Counted from the stretch's first letter, positions 1-5,967 are shown. The stretch: 6,197 nt of DNA from Bog-159 sp049520215 (GCA_049520215.1 JBEKPZ010000424.1:1-6197); one strand, 5' to 3'. Made by a program: numbers and translations. Notes: generated from the sequence alone by a model not told the origin.

Positions 1-40
1 TCTCGCTCACGGCTTGTACTCTGGCAGGCTGTGGAGTCAT
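1..40 (-). CDS. Possible 5' end of a minus-strand gene, cut by the window edge
   Basis: Reading leftward from the ATG at 40-38, thirteen codons are open to the window edge (MTPQPARVQAVSE). A purine-rich GAGGAGG stretch lies immediately upstream (about 42-48 on the plus strand, read as its complement), but if all of it is the ribosome binding site the spacing to ATG is too short; only its 5' half gives about 4 nt. It would follow the coiled-coil gene ending at 119 by about 80 nt in the same direction, so it could be co-transcribed. No family can be named from 13 residues. A competing plus-strand frame is also open across 2-139, so even the strand is uncertain. Confidence 0.25.
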   Translation of the reverse strand, partial: MTPQPARVQAVSE

Positions 41-118
41 ACCTCCTCAGGATACGCCCGATTCGGAGGGGGCAATCTTGCGTTCCGTCTGCGTCCGTAT
101 CTTTATGACCCAGTAGTA

Positions 119-892
119 CTAGTGGGCTTCGTGCGCTAACCCCTGTCGCCGGGCGGAATCGAAGACCGCCTGGAGAGCCTTGTCGATCTCGGCCGACGCG
201 CGGGTCTGCATCTGGTTCACTTCGCCTTGCTCTTTATTGACCACCGCTTGCCTCTGGTTCACCTTATCTTGTTCGGCGTTCACGACATGCTGCTTGCCAT
301 TGACCTCCGACTGGAGCTGGTTCACGCGGGACTGTTCTTCGCCACCCTGGTTCACCAGATTCTGTTGCCGGTTAACTTCGGCTTGCGCGCGATTCACGTC
401 CGCTTGGTGGCGGTTGACTCCATCCTGCAAGTGATTCACATCGGCCTGGTGACGATTCACCTCGGCTTGCCGGCTGTTGACCTCGCGCTGGGGGGCCATG
501 GCGTCTTCGAATTGGGCCAGGATGCGGGCGTCGGTCACGATGTAGTCGCGGCCGTCCTGCCGGAACCAGGCGTAGTGGGAGCCGTATTTGGAGCGCCACT
601 CTTGGAAACGCGGCTCGTCTCGGCTATCCCAGGAACCGCTCATGTCGTTCGCTGAAACGATCAGGTAGCGGGTGACGCGGGTGTTACCATGTGTGGACGC
701 TGCCGGTGCTTGCGGCGCCAGCGGCCCGGCGGGGGACGTGGGTGCCATGGGAGCCTGAGCGGCTGCCACGACTATAACTGCCACTCCTAGCAGGAGAATG
801 GCGGCGAAGCCGTTGCGCGTCAAGCCGCGCGTGGTGGCGGTTCCATCCGGAATCCGATGAACCTGGTCCGCTGCTTTTCCGTATCGAGCCAT
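119..892 (-). CDS. Membrane-anchored heptad-repeat protein, resembling the C-terminal sensor tail of BlaR1/M56-type proteins
   Basis: The 257-residue protein has a short basic N-terminus (1-27), one hydrophobic membrane segment (about 28-46, with an AILLLGVAVIVVAAA core), a Pro/Ala-rich linker (47-66), a compact domain (about 72-135) and a long Gln/Asn-rich coiled coil (136-230). The compact domain holds YLIVS, DMSGSWDS, YAWFRQDGRDYIV and a following ILAQFEDAMAP. From memory, this order (a short strand, an S/G-rich loop, a 'WFRRDG-YVI' hairpin, then an alanine-rich start into 7-residue repeats) recurs at the C-termini of acidobacterial and gammaproteobacterial BlaR1/MecR1-like proteins. There is no M56 zinc-peptidase HEXXH motif, so this is a stand-alone version. 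It is probably anchored in the inner membrane with its C-terminus outside the cytoplasm; ligand and partner are unknown. The start is supported by GGGAGG eight bases upstream. The gene lies 228 nt downstream of the epimerase gene, so it may have its own promoter. The gene call is secure; the family link is moderate. Confidence 0.85.
   Translation of the reverse strand: MARYGKAADQVHRIPDGTATTRGLTRNGFAAILLLGVAVIVVAAAQAPMAPTSPAGPLAPQAPAASTHGNTRVTRYLIVSANDMSGSWDSRDEPRFQEWRSKYGSHYAWFRQDGRDYIVTDARILAQFEDAMAPQREVNSRQAEVNRHQADVNHLQDGVNRHQADVNRAQAEVNRQQNLVNQGGEEQSRVNQLQSEVNGKQHVVNAEQDKVNQRQAVVNKEQGEVNQMQTRASAEIDKALQAVFDSARRQGLAHEAH
215..481 (-). repeat. Coding repeat: thirteen VN-containing heptads (21-bp period) with one 10-residue step
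   Basis: Inside the coiled-coil gene, Val-Asn pairs fall at residues 138, 145, 152, 159, 166, 173 and 180, then 190, 197, 204, 211, 218 and 225. The spacing is exactly seven except for one ten-residue step (NQGGEEQSRV), which adds three residues and breaks the phase. Gln usually sits three residues before each Val (QAEVN, QADVN, QSEVN). The DNA copies have diverged, so this is an old protein-level repeat rather than a fresh tandem duplication. It predicts two helical segments joined by a Gly-Gly kink. Confidence 0.85.
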
Positions 893-900
893 GGCTACTA

Positions 901-906
901 CCTCCC
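901..906 (-). promoter_or_regulatory. Ribosome binding site fixing the start at 892
   Basis: On the minus strand GGGAGG is followed by eight bases (TAGTAGCC) and ATG. This is a near-ideal Shine-Dalgarno and selects the ATG at 890-892 as the start of the coiled-coil gene. Confidence 0.75.
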
Positions 907-1120
907 AAGTGCGGCTGCAAGAGGTTGGACGATTGGAAAAACAGAGCGGTTAGCCTGCCGCCGCGCAAGTAGCGTGGCCATCTTCGGCTGGCCGACGCAT
1001 GGTAAATCGCGTCTCCCTTGATGGCGGCTGCGCAGCTCGCGGACCGACCGGCGGTGGTACTCCGGAGTTACGGCGACACAGTTCAGCGGCCAGCACACCT
1101 CCTGGATGCACGCAGCATGG

Positions 1121-2164
1121 TCACGATGAGCCCCGCATGGCCGGAGAGAATCTGTTCAGGCCCGCCACAGCAGCGTCTTCGGCGGCGTAGTCAAACTTGT
1201 GCGGAATGAACTCTCCCGGCGGGTGCGCGCGCGCCCAATCAATGGTGCGGTGAATGGCTTCGTCGAGCGGTACTGGCTCTTTGTAACCGAGTTCCCGACG
1301 GATGCGGGTTGAAGCGGCTTCCCAATGCTGTGCGCTGTTGCCCGGCGCCACCAAGTGCGGCGGTATGCGTTCCTTAGGTAGCGTGATGAATCCGCCGTCC
1401 CAACCGGTTGCCGCCGCGATCTTGCCTGCCCAATCGAGTTCGGAAAATGCTGGCGTTTCTGCGACGTTGTAGACACGGCCGGTAGCCCGTTCGGAAACCG
1501 CTGCCAATGCCAGCGCTACCGCTACGTTCTCGACGTATCCTCGTGGCGAGCGCCATGCGGCCCAACCTTCTTCAAACAGGATCCGCCGTCGGCCATCGGC
1601 GATTCGCTTAAGCACCGGGTGGAATCGGCATAGGTGATCGCCTGGACCATAGATCATCGGCAGCCGGAGCACCGTGCCGGGTAGCTCAGGATCGCCCAAG
1701 ACAGCCCGTTCGACAGGAATCTTGTCGTACTCGTCGTCAATCCAGCCGAAGAGTTTTTGCAGCATTTTCACCTGTGCGGGCGGATACGTCTGCAACTTAG
1801 TCCGAAGCGGTGAATCCTCCGTCAGCGGCACTGGCTCCAGCGGACCCTCCTCGCTGCCATGCAGCACCCCGCAGGCCCGATACACGTCCATGCTGCTTGC
1901 CACCACCACACGTCCTGCGATGCCACGGAATACGTCCATCAACGACTCCGCCTGGGCACCTGAGCTGAGGATCAGGTCGATGACCACATCCGCTTTAGGG
2001 CGAAGCGCAGCCAGATCCCGGCGCTCGCCGAGAATCGACTCGGCGGGCAGATCCGCTTGCGTGCTGCCGCGGTGAAAAACGGCCAGGGAGTGGCCCATCT
2101 GGGAGAGTGCGCGCACGAGGTGGGGACCAATGAAGCCGGTCCCGCCAATAACGAGAATCCTCAC
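1121..2164 (-). CDS. NAD-dependent epimerase/dehydratase (extended SDR family)
   Basis: The 347-residue protein opens with a Rossmann fold: MRILVIGGTGFIG at 1-13 gives the GxxGxxG dinucleotide-binding motif (G7, G10, G13). Other extended-SDR marks are VVVASSMDVY (86-95, the catalytic-Ser strand), the EYDKIPVE segment (145-152, holding a Tyr but not a clean YxxxK spacing), TVLRLPMIYGPGD (164-176), GYVENVA (209-215) and GRVYNVAE (229-236). This is the layout of sugar-nucleotide epimerases/dehydratases and their atypical relatives, cytoplasmic and NAD(P)-dependent; the substrate cannot be read from sequence. Because the YxxxK motif is not canonical, a reductase or a non-classical SDR role is possible. 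The start is GTG at 2164-2162: an in-frame TAA lies four codons upstream, no ATG precedes it, and the Rossmann strand begins at residue 2. No strong Shine-Dalgarno is visible. Length is normal for the family. The gene lies downstream of the DUF3489 pseudogene and its terminator, so it is probably transcribed separately. Confidence 0.9.
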   Translation of the reverse strand: MRILVIGGTGFIGPHLVRALSQMGHSLAVFHRGSTQADLPAESILGERRDLAALRPKADVVIDLILSSGAQAESLMDVFRGIAGRVVVASSMDVYRACGVLHGSEEGPLEPVPLTEDSPLRTKLQTYPPAQVKMLQKLFGWIDDEYDKIPVERAVLGDPELPGTVLRLPMIYGPGDHLCRFHPVLKRIADGRRRILFEEGWAAWRSPRGYVENVAVALALAAVSERATGRVYNVAETPAFSELDWAGKIAAATGWDGGFITLPKERIPPHLVAPGNSAQHWEAASTRIRRELGYKEPVPLDEAIHRTIDWARAHPPGEFIPHKFDYAAEDAAVAGLNRFSPAMRGSS

Positions 2165-2230
2165 ATTACCAGATTACTTCAGCCAGAAGTCACGCAAGCA
2201 GGGCGCAGCTGTGCCAGTCCACGTCCGAAG

Positions 2231-2265
2231 CAAGAAAAGCCCGCCGCGGCCGGAGCCGGGCGGGC
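2231..2265 (-). terminator. Intrinsic terminator after the DUF3489 pseudogene
   Basis: Read on the minus strand, GCCCGCC pairs perfectly with GGCGGGC (2265-2259 with 2245-2239). Inside is a second three-pair CGG/CCG stem after a one-base bulge. The U tract TTTTCTT follows at 2238-2232. The hairpin starts four bases after the TAG (2272-2270) of the broken gene, so it belonged to that gene, and it isolates the epimerase gene from it. Confidence 0.8.
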
Positions 2266-2269
2266 GATG

Positions 2270-2846
2270 CTACTCATTGATGCGATAGCTCCGCTCACCT
2301 CCTTCGGCCTTGAAGCTCTCGACCGCGTACCCGGTCTTCTTCATCGCGCCCGCCATGAACCCGCGGACGGTACGCCGCTGTCAGCCCATGGTCTTCATGA
2401 TCTCGGGGATGGTGGTACCGTCCTAGCGTTGCAGCATGGCGACCGCCTGGGCGGTCTTGCCGCCCTCGCGCGGCGGCTCCCGGCATCTTGGCGACCTTCT
2501 TGGCTTTGAGCGCGTTCTTGGCGGCGGTGGCCTTCTTGGTCGTCTTGGCCACCCGTTCGGCCGCCCCTGCGCCGACCTCGGCCTTCCCTTGCGCCTTCGG
2601 CTTCGCCGGTTGGTCCGCGTTCGGTTCGGGCTTGCTGCCGGGCGTGCCGGCGTTCGTGGTCACCGGCTCGCCGAGTCCCTGGATACACGCCCAGATCCGG
2701 CTGATAGCCGTTTTCCGGTCCGTGAACTGAATAGCATCGGCGCACGCGCGCGGGCTGGCGGATGGAAACAATTGGACCTTTTGTCCGTCGTGGAGCGTAA
2801 TTAGATGCAAGACCCGTCCGGGGGTCGTCGGGGGCGTGAGGTGCAT
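2270..2846 (-). pseudogene. DUF3489-type protein, broken by a frameshift and two nonsense codons
   Basis: The upstream part (ORF 2846-2295) carries QFTDRKTAISRIWACIQGL, a typical N-terminal block of DUF3489 proteins, then a Lys/Ala-rich basic linker (KTTKKATAAKNALKAKK). The C-terminal helix-turn-helix-like domain continues only in another frame from about 2473: PREGGKTAQAVAMLQR, stop, DGTTIPEIMKTMG, stop, QRRTVRGFMAGAMKKTG, AVESFKAEGGERSYRINE and the true TAG at 2272-2270. The net frameshift (+1 or -2) lies near 2471-2480. The in-frame stops are TAG at 2425-2423 and TGA at 2383-2381; the TGA replaces the Trp of the usual GWQxxTVRGF motif. Family members are small basic proteins, probably DNA-binding, of unproven function. 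The 5' limit is uncertain: the region before about 2735 is unlike the family and overlaps the permease start on the other strand, so 2846 is only the ORF's ATG. The loss of function is clear unless these are sequence errors. Confidence 0.85.
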
Positions 2847-5318
2847 ATCCTGGGATCAATCGCAAATCAGCTCAAACACGTCTTACGCAGACTGCTGCGG
2901 TCACCAATGTTCACGGTGGTCACGCTGGGCACCATTGGCATTGGAGTGGGCGCCAACACCGCGATCTTCAGCGTCATCAATGGCATTTTGCTGAAGCCCC
3001 TGCCCTATCCCGATTCCGAACGGCTGGTAAGTGTCTGGCAGTCGGCGCCCGGTATCGGCATCCAGGACATGAATGCGTCGCCATCGGACTATTTCACTTT
3101 TCGAGAAGAGAACCGCACGTTCCAGCAGTTCGGTCTCTGGAGCGGGGGCAGCGTAAGCGTTACCGGGCTTGCCGCGCCTGAGCAGGTGCAGAGCCTTATG
3201 GTTACCGACGGTACGCTGAATGCTCTAGGCATCCAGCCAGTTGCGGGACGCTGGTTCAACGCCAGAGACGACAGCTCCGGCAGTCCGCAGACGGCCGTCT
3301 TAACGTACGGATATTGGCAGCGCAGATTTGGCGGCGACGCTTCCGCGATTGGGCGCCAAATTCGCGTGGACGGGGAGTCCAAGGAAATCATTGGCGTGAT
3401 GCCGCAGAACTTCCGGTTCCTCGATCAAAAACCCGATGTCATCCTCCCCTTCCAATTTGACCGCGGCAAAACCACTCTCGGAAACTTCAGTTACCAGGCC
3501 ATTGCGAGACTGAAACCGGGCGCTACCATAGCGCAGGCCAATGCCGATGTCGCGCGGATGATCCCGATCGTGAATACGAAATTCCCTCCGCCGCCCGGCT
3601 TCAGCGCAAAGATTTTCGAATCCGTGCGAATTCTGCCCAGTGTGCGTCCGCTGAAGCGAGATGTGGTCGGCGACCTGGGCAAAGTGTTGTGGGTGCTGAT
3701 GGGAAGCATCGGAGTGGTGCTGCTGATCGCCTGCGCGAACGTGGCGAATCTGCTTCTGGTAAGGGCCGAAGCACGTCAGCACGAACTTGCAATTCGCGTA
3801 GCTCTCGGCGCCGGCTCCGCGCAGATCGGCCGCGAGTTTCTCATGGAGAGTGTGCTTCTAGGCTTGACCGGTGGAGTCGCCGGGCTGTGCCTGGCGTATG
3901 CGGCGCTGCGGCTTCTGGAGGCCATTGCCCCGGCGTCTCTGCCCCGTCTCGAAAACATCACCATCGATCCTCTGGTGCTGATGTTCACACTGGCCATCTC
4001 GCTTGCAGCCGGCTTGCTGTTTGGACTCATGCCCGTCTTCAAATACGCGGGCGCTAGCGTGACGGCAACGCTGCGCGCCGGAGGACGAACGTTGAGTCAG
4101 AGCCGGGAGGCGCATCGCGCGCGGAATACTCTGGTGGTGCTGCAAATGGCTCTGGCCGTGGTGCTGCTGATCGGCTCCGGCCTGATGATTCGAACCTTTC
4201 AAGCTCTCCGGCAGGTCCAACCCGGATTCGGGCATCCCCAGGCACTGCAGACCATGGCGATCTTCCTCCCGGAGGCGCACCTGAAAGAACCGGAGCGGGT
4301 CATTCGAATGTTCCAGGAGATCCAGCGAAAAATCTCGGGGATTCCCGGCGTTAGCTCGGTCGCGTTTGCGAACGCTGTCCCCACCGACGGAAATAACAGC
4401 ACCGATCTGCTGTACGCCGAGGATCGAGCCTACAGGGAGGGCGAGCTTCCGCCGCTCCGCCGGTTCAAGTTCGTCGCGCCGGGCTTTTTCCAGACGATGG
4501 AGACCAGGCTGATTGCGGGACGGGATTTTACATGGACAGACATATACGACCGGAGGAACGTGGCTGTGCTCTCGGAGAACATGGCGCGCGAGCTTTGGCG
4601 CAATCCGGCTGGGGCGCTCGGCAAGCGCATCCGCGAGGGCATGAACGACCCCTGGCGCGAGGTGGTCGGCGTGGTTCAGGATGTACATCTCGACGGTGCC
4701 GATCAGAAAGCGCCCACAACTGTGTATTGGCCAGTAATGATGAACAATTTCTGGGGCAACACAGTCTTCGTGCAGCGCCGGGCGGTGTTCGCCATCCGCG
4801 GCAGCCGGGCTGGCTCCCAGAACTTTCTCAAGGAGTTCCGCCAGGCCGTCTGGTCCGTGGATGCCGATCTGCCGCTGGAGGCCATTCGCACCATGCAGGA
4901 GGTCTACCGCGGATCGATGGCGCGGAGTTCCTTTACGCTGGTGATGCTCGCTATCGCTGGCGGCATGGCGCTGCTGCTGGGCATCGTGGGGATCTACGGT
5001 GTCATCTCGTATTCGGTCTCGCAACGGACCAGGGAGATCGGCATCCGCATCGCGCTCGGGGCGCGGGAGACCGCGCTGACGGCGATGATCGTTCGTCAGG
5101 GCGTGTTGCTGGCCGCGGCCGGCGTGGCGCTAGGCATGGCGGCGGCTGCCGGACTGACGCGCATTATGTCGTCATTTCTGTTTGCGGTGAGCCCCGTCGA
5201 TCCTGCTACGTATTGCGCCGTGGCGGCCGGCTTGATTGCGGTAGCCGCGGGCGCCAGCTATCTGCCGGCGTACAGGGCGGCAACCGTCAACCCCGTTGAA
5301 GCTCTGCGCGCGGACTGA
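2805..5318 (+). CDS. Duplicated FtsX/MacB-type ABC permease without its own ATPase (ADOP type)
   Basis: The 837-residue inner-membrane protein is built from two tandem MacB periplasmic-core plus FtsX units. Predicted membrane segments are about 37-62, 294-318, 346-371, 388-412, 441-463, 709-737, 757-786 and 803-822. The first large extracytoplasmic domain spans about 65-290 and the second about 465-705. Each FtsX half ends in the coupling-helix signature: RQHELAIRVALGAG (324-337) and QRTREIGIRIALGAR (740-754). The C-terminus NPVEALRAD is the usual family ending, and the length is normal for acidobacterial duplicated orphan permeases. MacB-family permeases couple ATPase action to extracytoplasmic movements (export or lipoprotein/peptide handling); the substrate here is unknown and no ATPase or membrane-fusion gene is in the window. 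ATG 2805 has GGAG nine bases upstream and directly follows an in-frame TAG. The usual family N-terminus (a short amphipathic stretch before the first membrane segment) would also fit GTG 2841, which has GGGGG six bases upstream. Confidence 0.93.
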   Translation: MQDPSGGRRGREVHILGSIANQLKHVLRRLLRSPMFTVVTLGTIGIGVGANTAIFSVINGILLKPLPYPDSERLVSVWQSAPGIGIQDMNASPSDYFTFREENRTFQQFGLWSGGSVSVTGLAAPEQVQSLMVTDGTLNALGIQPVAGRWFNARDDSSGSPQTAVLTYGYWQRRFGGDASAIGRQIRVDGESKEIIGVMPQNFRFLDQKPDVILPFQFDRGKTTLGNFSYQAIARLKPGATIAQANADVARMIPIVNTKFPPPPGFSAKIFESVRILPSVRPLKRDVVGDLGKVLWVLMGSIGVVLLIACANVANLLLVRAEARQHELAIRVALGAGSAQIGREFLMESVLLGLTGGVAGLCLAYAALRLLEAIAPASLPRLENITIDPLVLMFTLAISLAAGLLFGLMPVFKYAGASVTATLRAGGRTLSQSREAHRARNTLVVLQMALAVVLLIGSGLMIRTFQALRQVQPGFGHPQALQTMAIFLPEAHLKEPERVIRMFQEIQRKISGIPGVSSVAFANAVPTDGNNSTDLLYAEDRAYREGELPPLRRFKFVAPGFFQTMETRLIAGRDFTWTDIYDRRNVAVLSENMARELWRNPAGALGKRIREGMNDPWREVVGVVQDVHLDGADQKAPTTVYWPVMMNNFWGNTVFVQRRAVFAIRGSRAGSQNFLKEFRQAVWSVDADLPLEAIRTMQEVYRGSMARSSFTLVMLAIAGGMALLLGIVGIYGVISYSVSQRTREIGIRIALGARETALTAMIVRQGVLLAAAGVALGMAAAAGLTRIMSSFLFAVSPVDPATYCAVAAGLIAVAAGASYLPAYRAATVNPVEALRAD

Positions 5319-5363
5319 CTCCAGGACCCGCTCGTCGAGGCGTTTGACCTTACCATTTCTCTC

Positions 5364-5383
5364 GCGCAGACGGTCCGCTGCGC
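5364..5383. other. Hairpin between the permease gene and the convergent pepD remnant
   Basis: GCGCAG (5364-5369) and CTGCGC (5378-5383) form a perfect six-pair stem with an eight-base loop, 45 nt after the permease stop. No U tract follows on either strand, so it is at best a weak terminator or an RNA-stabilising hairpin. Nothing else is recognisable between 5319 and 5406. Confidence 0.35.
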
Positions 5384-5406
5384 CTAATGCCCGGAGCCAA
5401 GCGCCC

Positions 5407-5610
5407 TCACAGACGCTCAAGCAGCCCCCTCAGGATGCTCCAAGACGACCCCACCGACGAGATCTTCAGCCTTGCCGGGGCTATGCACATCCACGACATG
5501 CAGCCGAAACGAGATCATCTGCATACCCGGATGCTTCTCGCCGATCACGCCACACTCCAGCCCGGCGTGCATGGCGACTATTTCAAGCGTCTTTCGCAGA
5601 AACTTCCAGG
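5407..5610 (-). pseudogene. pepD: Remnant of the C-terminus of a PepD-type aminoacyl-histidine dipeptidase, frameshifted
   Basis: Read leftward, about 65 residues match the end of the cytosolic M20-family dipeptidase PepD (Xaa-His dipeptidase), as I recall the family. The first frame gives KFLRKTLEIVAMHAGLEC, GVIGEKHPGMQMISF and HVVDVHSPG. The homology then moves frame at about 5470-5478 and continues RLKISSVGSSWSILRG LLERL to a TGA at 5409-5407, exactly where PepD normally ends. The HAGLECG motif and the HSP motif (whose His is a metal ligand in the family) survive. The normal GP after SF is changed to RL. A full PepD is close to 480-490 residues, so roughly the N-terminal six-sevenths is absent; homology fades before about 5610-5627. 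The gene is therefore truncated and frameshifted and should not make active enzyme. It faces the permease gene tail to tail. Confidence 0.78.
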
Positions 5611-5636
5611 TGCCCCGCCCTAGTCGGCTCGGTCTT

Positions 5637-5654
5637 GGGGGCACACGAACCCCC
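5637..5654. repeat. GC-rich inverted repeat in the gap before the tRNA unit
   Basis: GGGGG (5637-5641) and CCCCC (5650-5654) flank the loop CACACGAA. Part of that loop, ACACGAAC (5643-5650), is also perfectly complementary to GTTCGTGT at 5701-5708, so two alternative pairings are possible. On the minus strand the hairpin looks superficially like a T arm, but the loop is eight bases and no tRNA body fits around it. I see no gene between the pepD remnant and the promoter at 5746. Confidence 0.4.
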
Positions 5655-5745
5655 GGGTCGCTCACTGCGGCCCCGTCGCACCGAATCAACTGAGTTTTGT
5701 GTTCGTGTCTCTGACTGCCCACCTCCGGCAAGTCCAATTTTCCTC

Positions 5746-5775
5746 TTGACAGTAGTTAGGTTGTTAGTGTACGAT
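5746..5775 (+). promoter_or_regulatory. Sigma-70-type promoter of the leader and tRNA unit
   Basis: A perfect -35 TTGACA (5746-5751) and a -10 TACGAT (5770-5775, four of six consensus bases including the key A2 and T6) are separated by 18 bp in an AT-rich stretch that stands out from its GC-rich surroundings. Transcription would start near 5781-5784. The spacer contains a GTTAG direct repeat (5755-5759 and 5763-5767), which could be an operator half-site pair or chance. The first complete downstream genes are the tRNAs at 5893 onward. Confidence 0.7.
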
Positions 5776-5785
5776 TTTAATTGCG

Positions 5786-5836
5786 ATGAAACAGACAACC
5801 CATTTCGGGATAAGGCCACATGTTCTGGACTTATAG
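5786..5836 (+). CDS. Possible 16-residue leader peptide (MKQTTHFGIRPHVLDL)
   Basis: ATG at 5786 opens a 16-codon frame ending in TAG at 5834-5836, about 19 nt before the terminator stem. The ATG lies only a few bases after the predicted transcription start, so there is no room for a Shine-Dalgarno and translation would have to be leaderless. It contains one GGG Gly and one CCA Pro codon, which tRNAs of this cluster could read, but one of each is not evidence for attenuation. No homologue is recognised; it may well be chance. Confidence 0.2.
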   Translation: MKQTTHFGIRPHVLDL

Positions 5837-5854
5837 ATTTCTTTAGGAAGGACC

Positions 5855-5892
5855 AGCGGCGGATCGGAAACGGTTCGCCGCTTTTGTTTTTT
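5855..5892 (+). terminator. Strong intrinsic terminator abutting the first tRNA
   Basis: A 12-pair stem joins 5855-5866 to 5871-5882 (AGCGGCGGATCG with CGGTTCGCCGCT, two G-U pairs) and is capped by a GAAA tetraloop (5867-5870). TTTGTTTTTT follows at 5883-5892. The tract ends on the base before position 1 of tRNA-Pro (5893). It must either end a separate small RNA, with the tRNAs made by read-through or processing, or act as an attenuator for the tRNA unit. Confidence 0.9.
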
Positions 5893-5966
5893 CTGGGCAT
5901 AGCCGGAAGGTCTAGCTTCGGTTTTGGGAACCGGCGATCTGTGTTCGATTCACAGTGCCCAGACCA
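5893..5966 (+). tRNA. tRNA-Pro (anticodon UGG)
   Basis: The acceptor CTGGGCA pairs perfectly with TGCCCAG (5956-5962), followed by A73 and an encoded CCA (5964-5966). The anticodon stem TCGGT/ACCGG (5918-5922, 5930-5934) closes the loop TTTGGGA, giving UGG at 5925-5927 with G37. The T arm is CTGTG, TTCGATT, CACAG. C1-G72 and A73 are the usual bacterial proline identity elements. The D stem is weak, with only two Watson-Crick pairs (5902-5903 with 5915-5916). The gene starts directly after the leader terminator and ends one base before the next tRNA, so maturation of both needs RNase P and trimming enzymes acting on a tight junction. Confidence 0.93.
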
Positions 5967-5967
5967 T

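Larger units (their letters stand above)
5782..5892 (+). ncRNA. Leader RNA or free small RNA between the promoter and the tRNA cluster
   Basis: The promoter start (about 5782) and the terminator end (5892) define a putative transcript of about 110 nt that matches no RNA family I recognise. Apart from the terminator hairpin it can form a weak upstream stem: CTGG plus CTT (5825-5832, one bulge) with AAG plus CCAG (5848-5856 region). That stem shares the AG at 5855-5856 with the base of the terminator, so only the outermost pairs compete. It may be an independent small RNA, or a leader that gates transcription into the tRNAs. The exact 5' end is inferred from promoter position only. Confidence 0.4.

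Noticed and set aside
2..139. Open plus-strand frame at the left edge that could be the 3' end of a gene
   Set aside because: Its 45 residues match nothing I recognise, and it overlaps the end of the minus-strand coiled-coil gene; a chance open frame is as likely.
215..481. CRISPR-like or satellite DNA repeat
   Set aside because: The 21-bp period is a codon-level heptad repeat with diverged DNA copies and no spacer structure.
227..655. 142-codon plus-strand frame opposite the coiled-coil gene
   Set aside because: Its regular pattern is only the complement of the VN heptad codons; the minus-strand frame has a good ribosome binding site and protein-like domain order.
898..1098. 66-codon minus-strand frame between the epimerase and coiled-coil genes
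   Set aside because: An AGGAGG touches its GTG with no spacing, the protein has no recognisable feature, and it ends right at the ribosome binding site of the next gene. The 893-1120 gap otherwise shows only a weak GCGG/CCGC hairpin.
3858..5024. 388-codon open frame on the minus strand
   Set aside because: It lies wholly antisense to the permease gene, whose membrane segments and motifs are clear. Its protein is His/Arg/Gln-rich without a recognisable domain, as expected for a GC-rich antisense shadow.
4532..5299. 255-codon plus-strand frame inside the permease gene
   Set aside because: It is a shifted frame of the same DNA, with low-complexity Gly/Arg-rich translation and no independent start signal.
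5637..5680. Minus-strand tRNA suggested by GGTTCG within a G/C stem
   Set aside because: The T-like loop is eight bases, position 61 does not pair as needed, and no acceptor or anticodon stem can be built around it.
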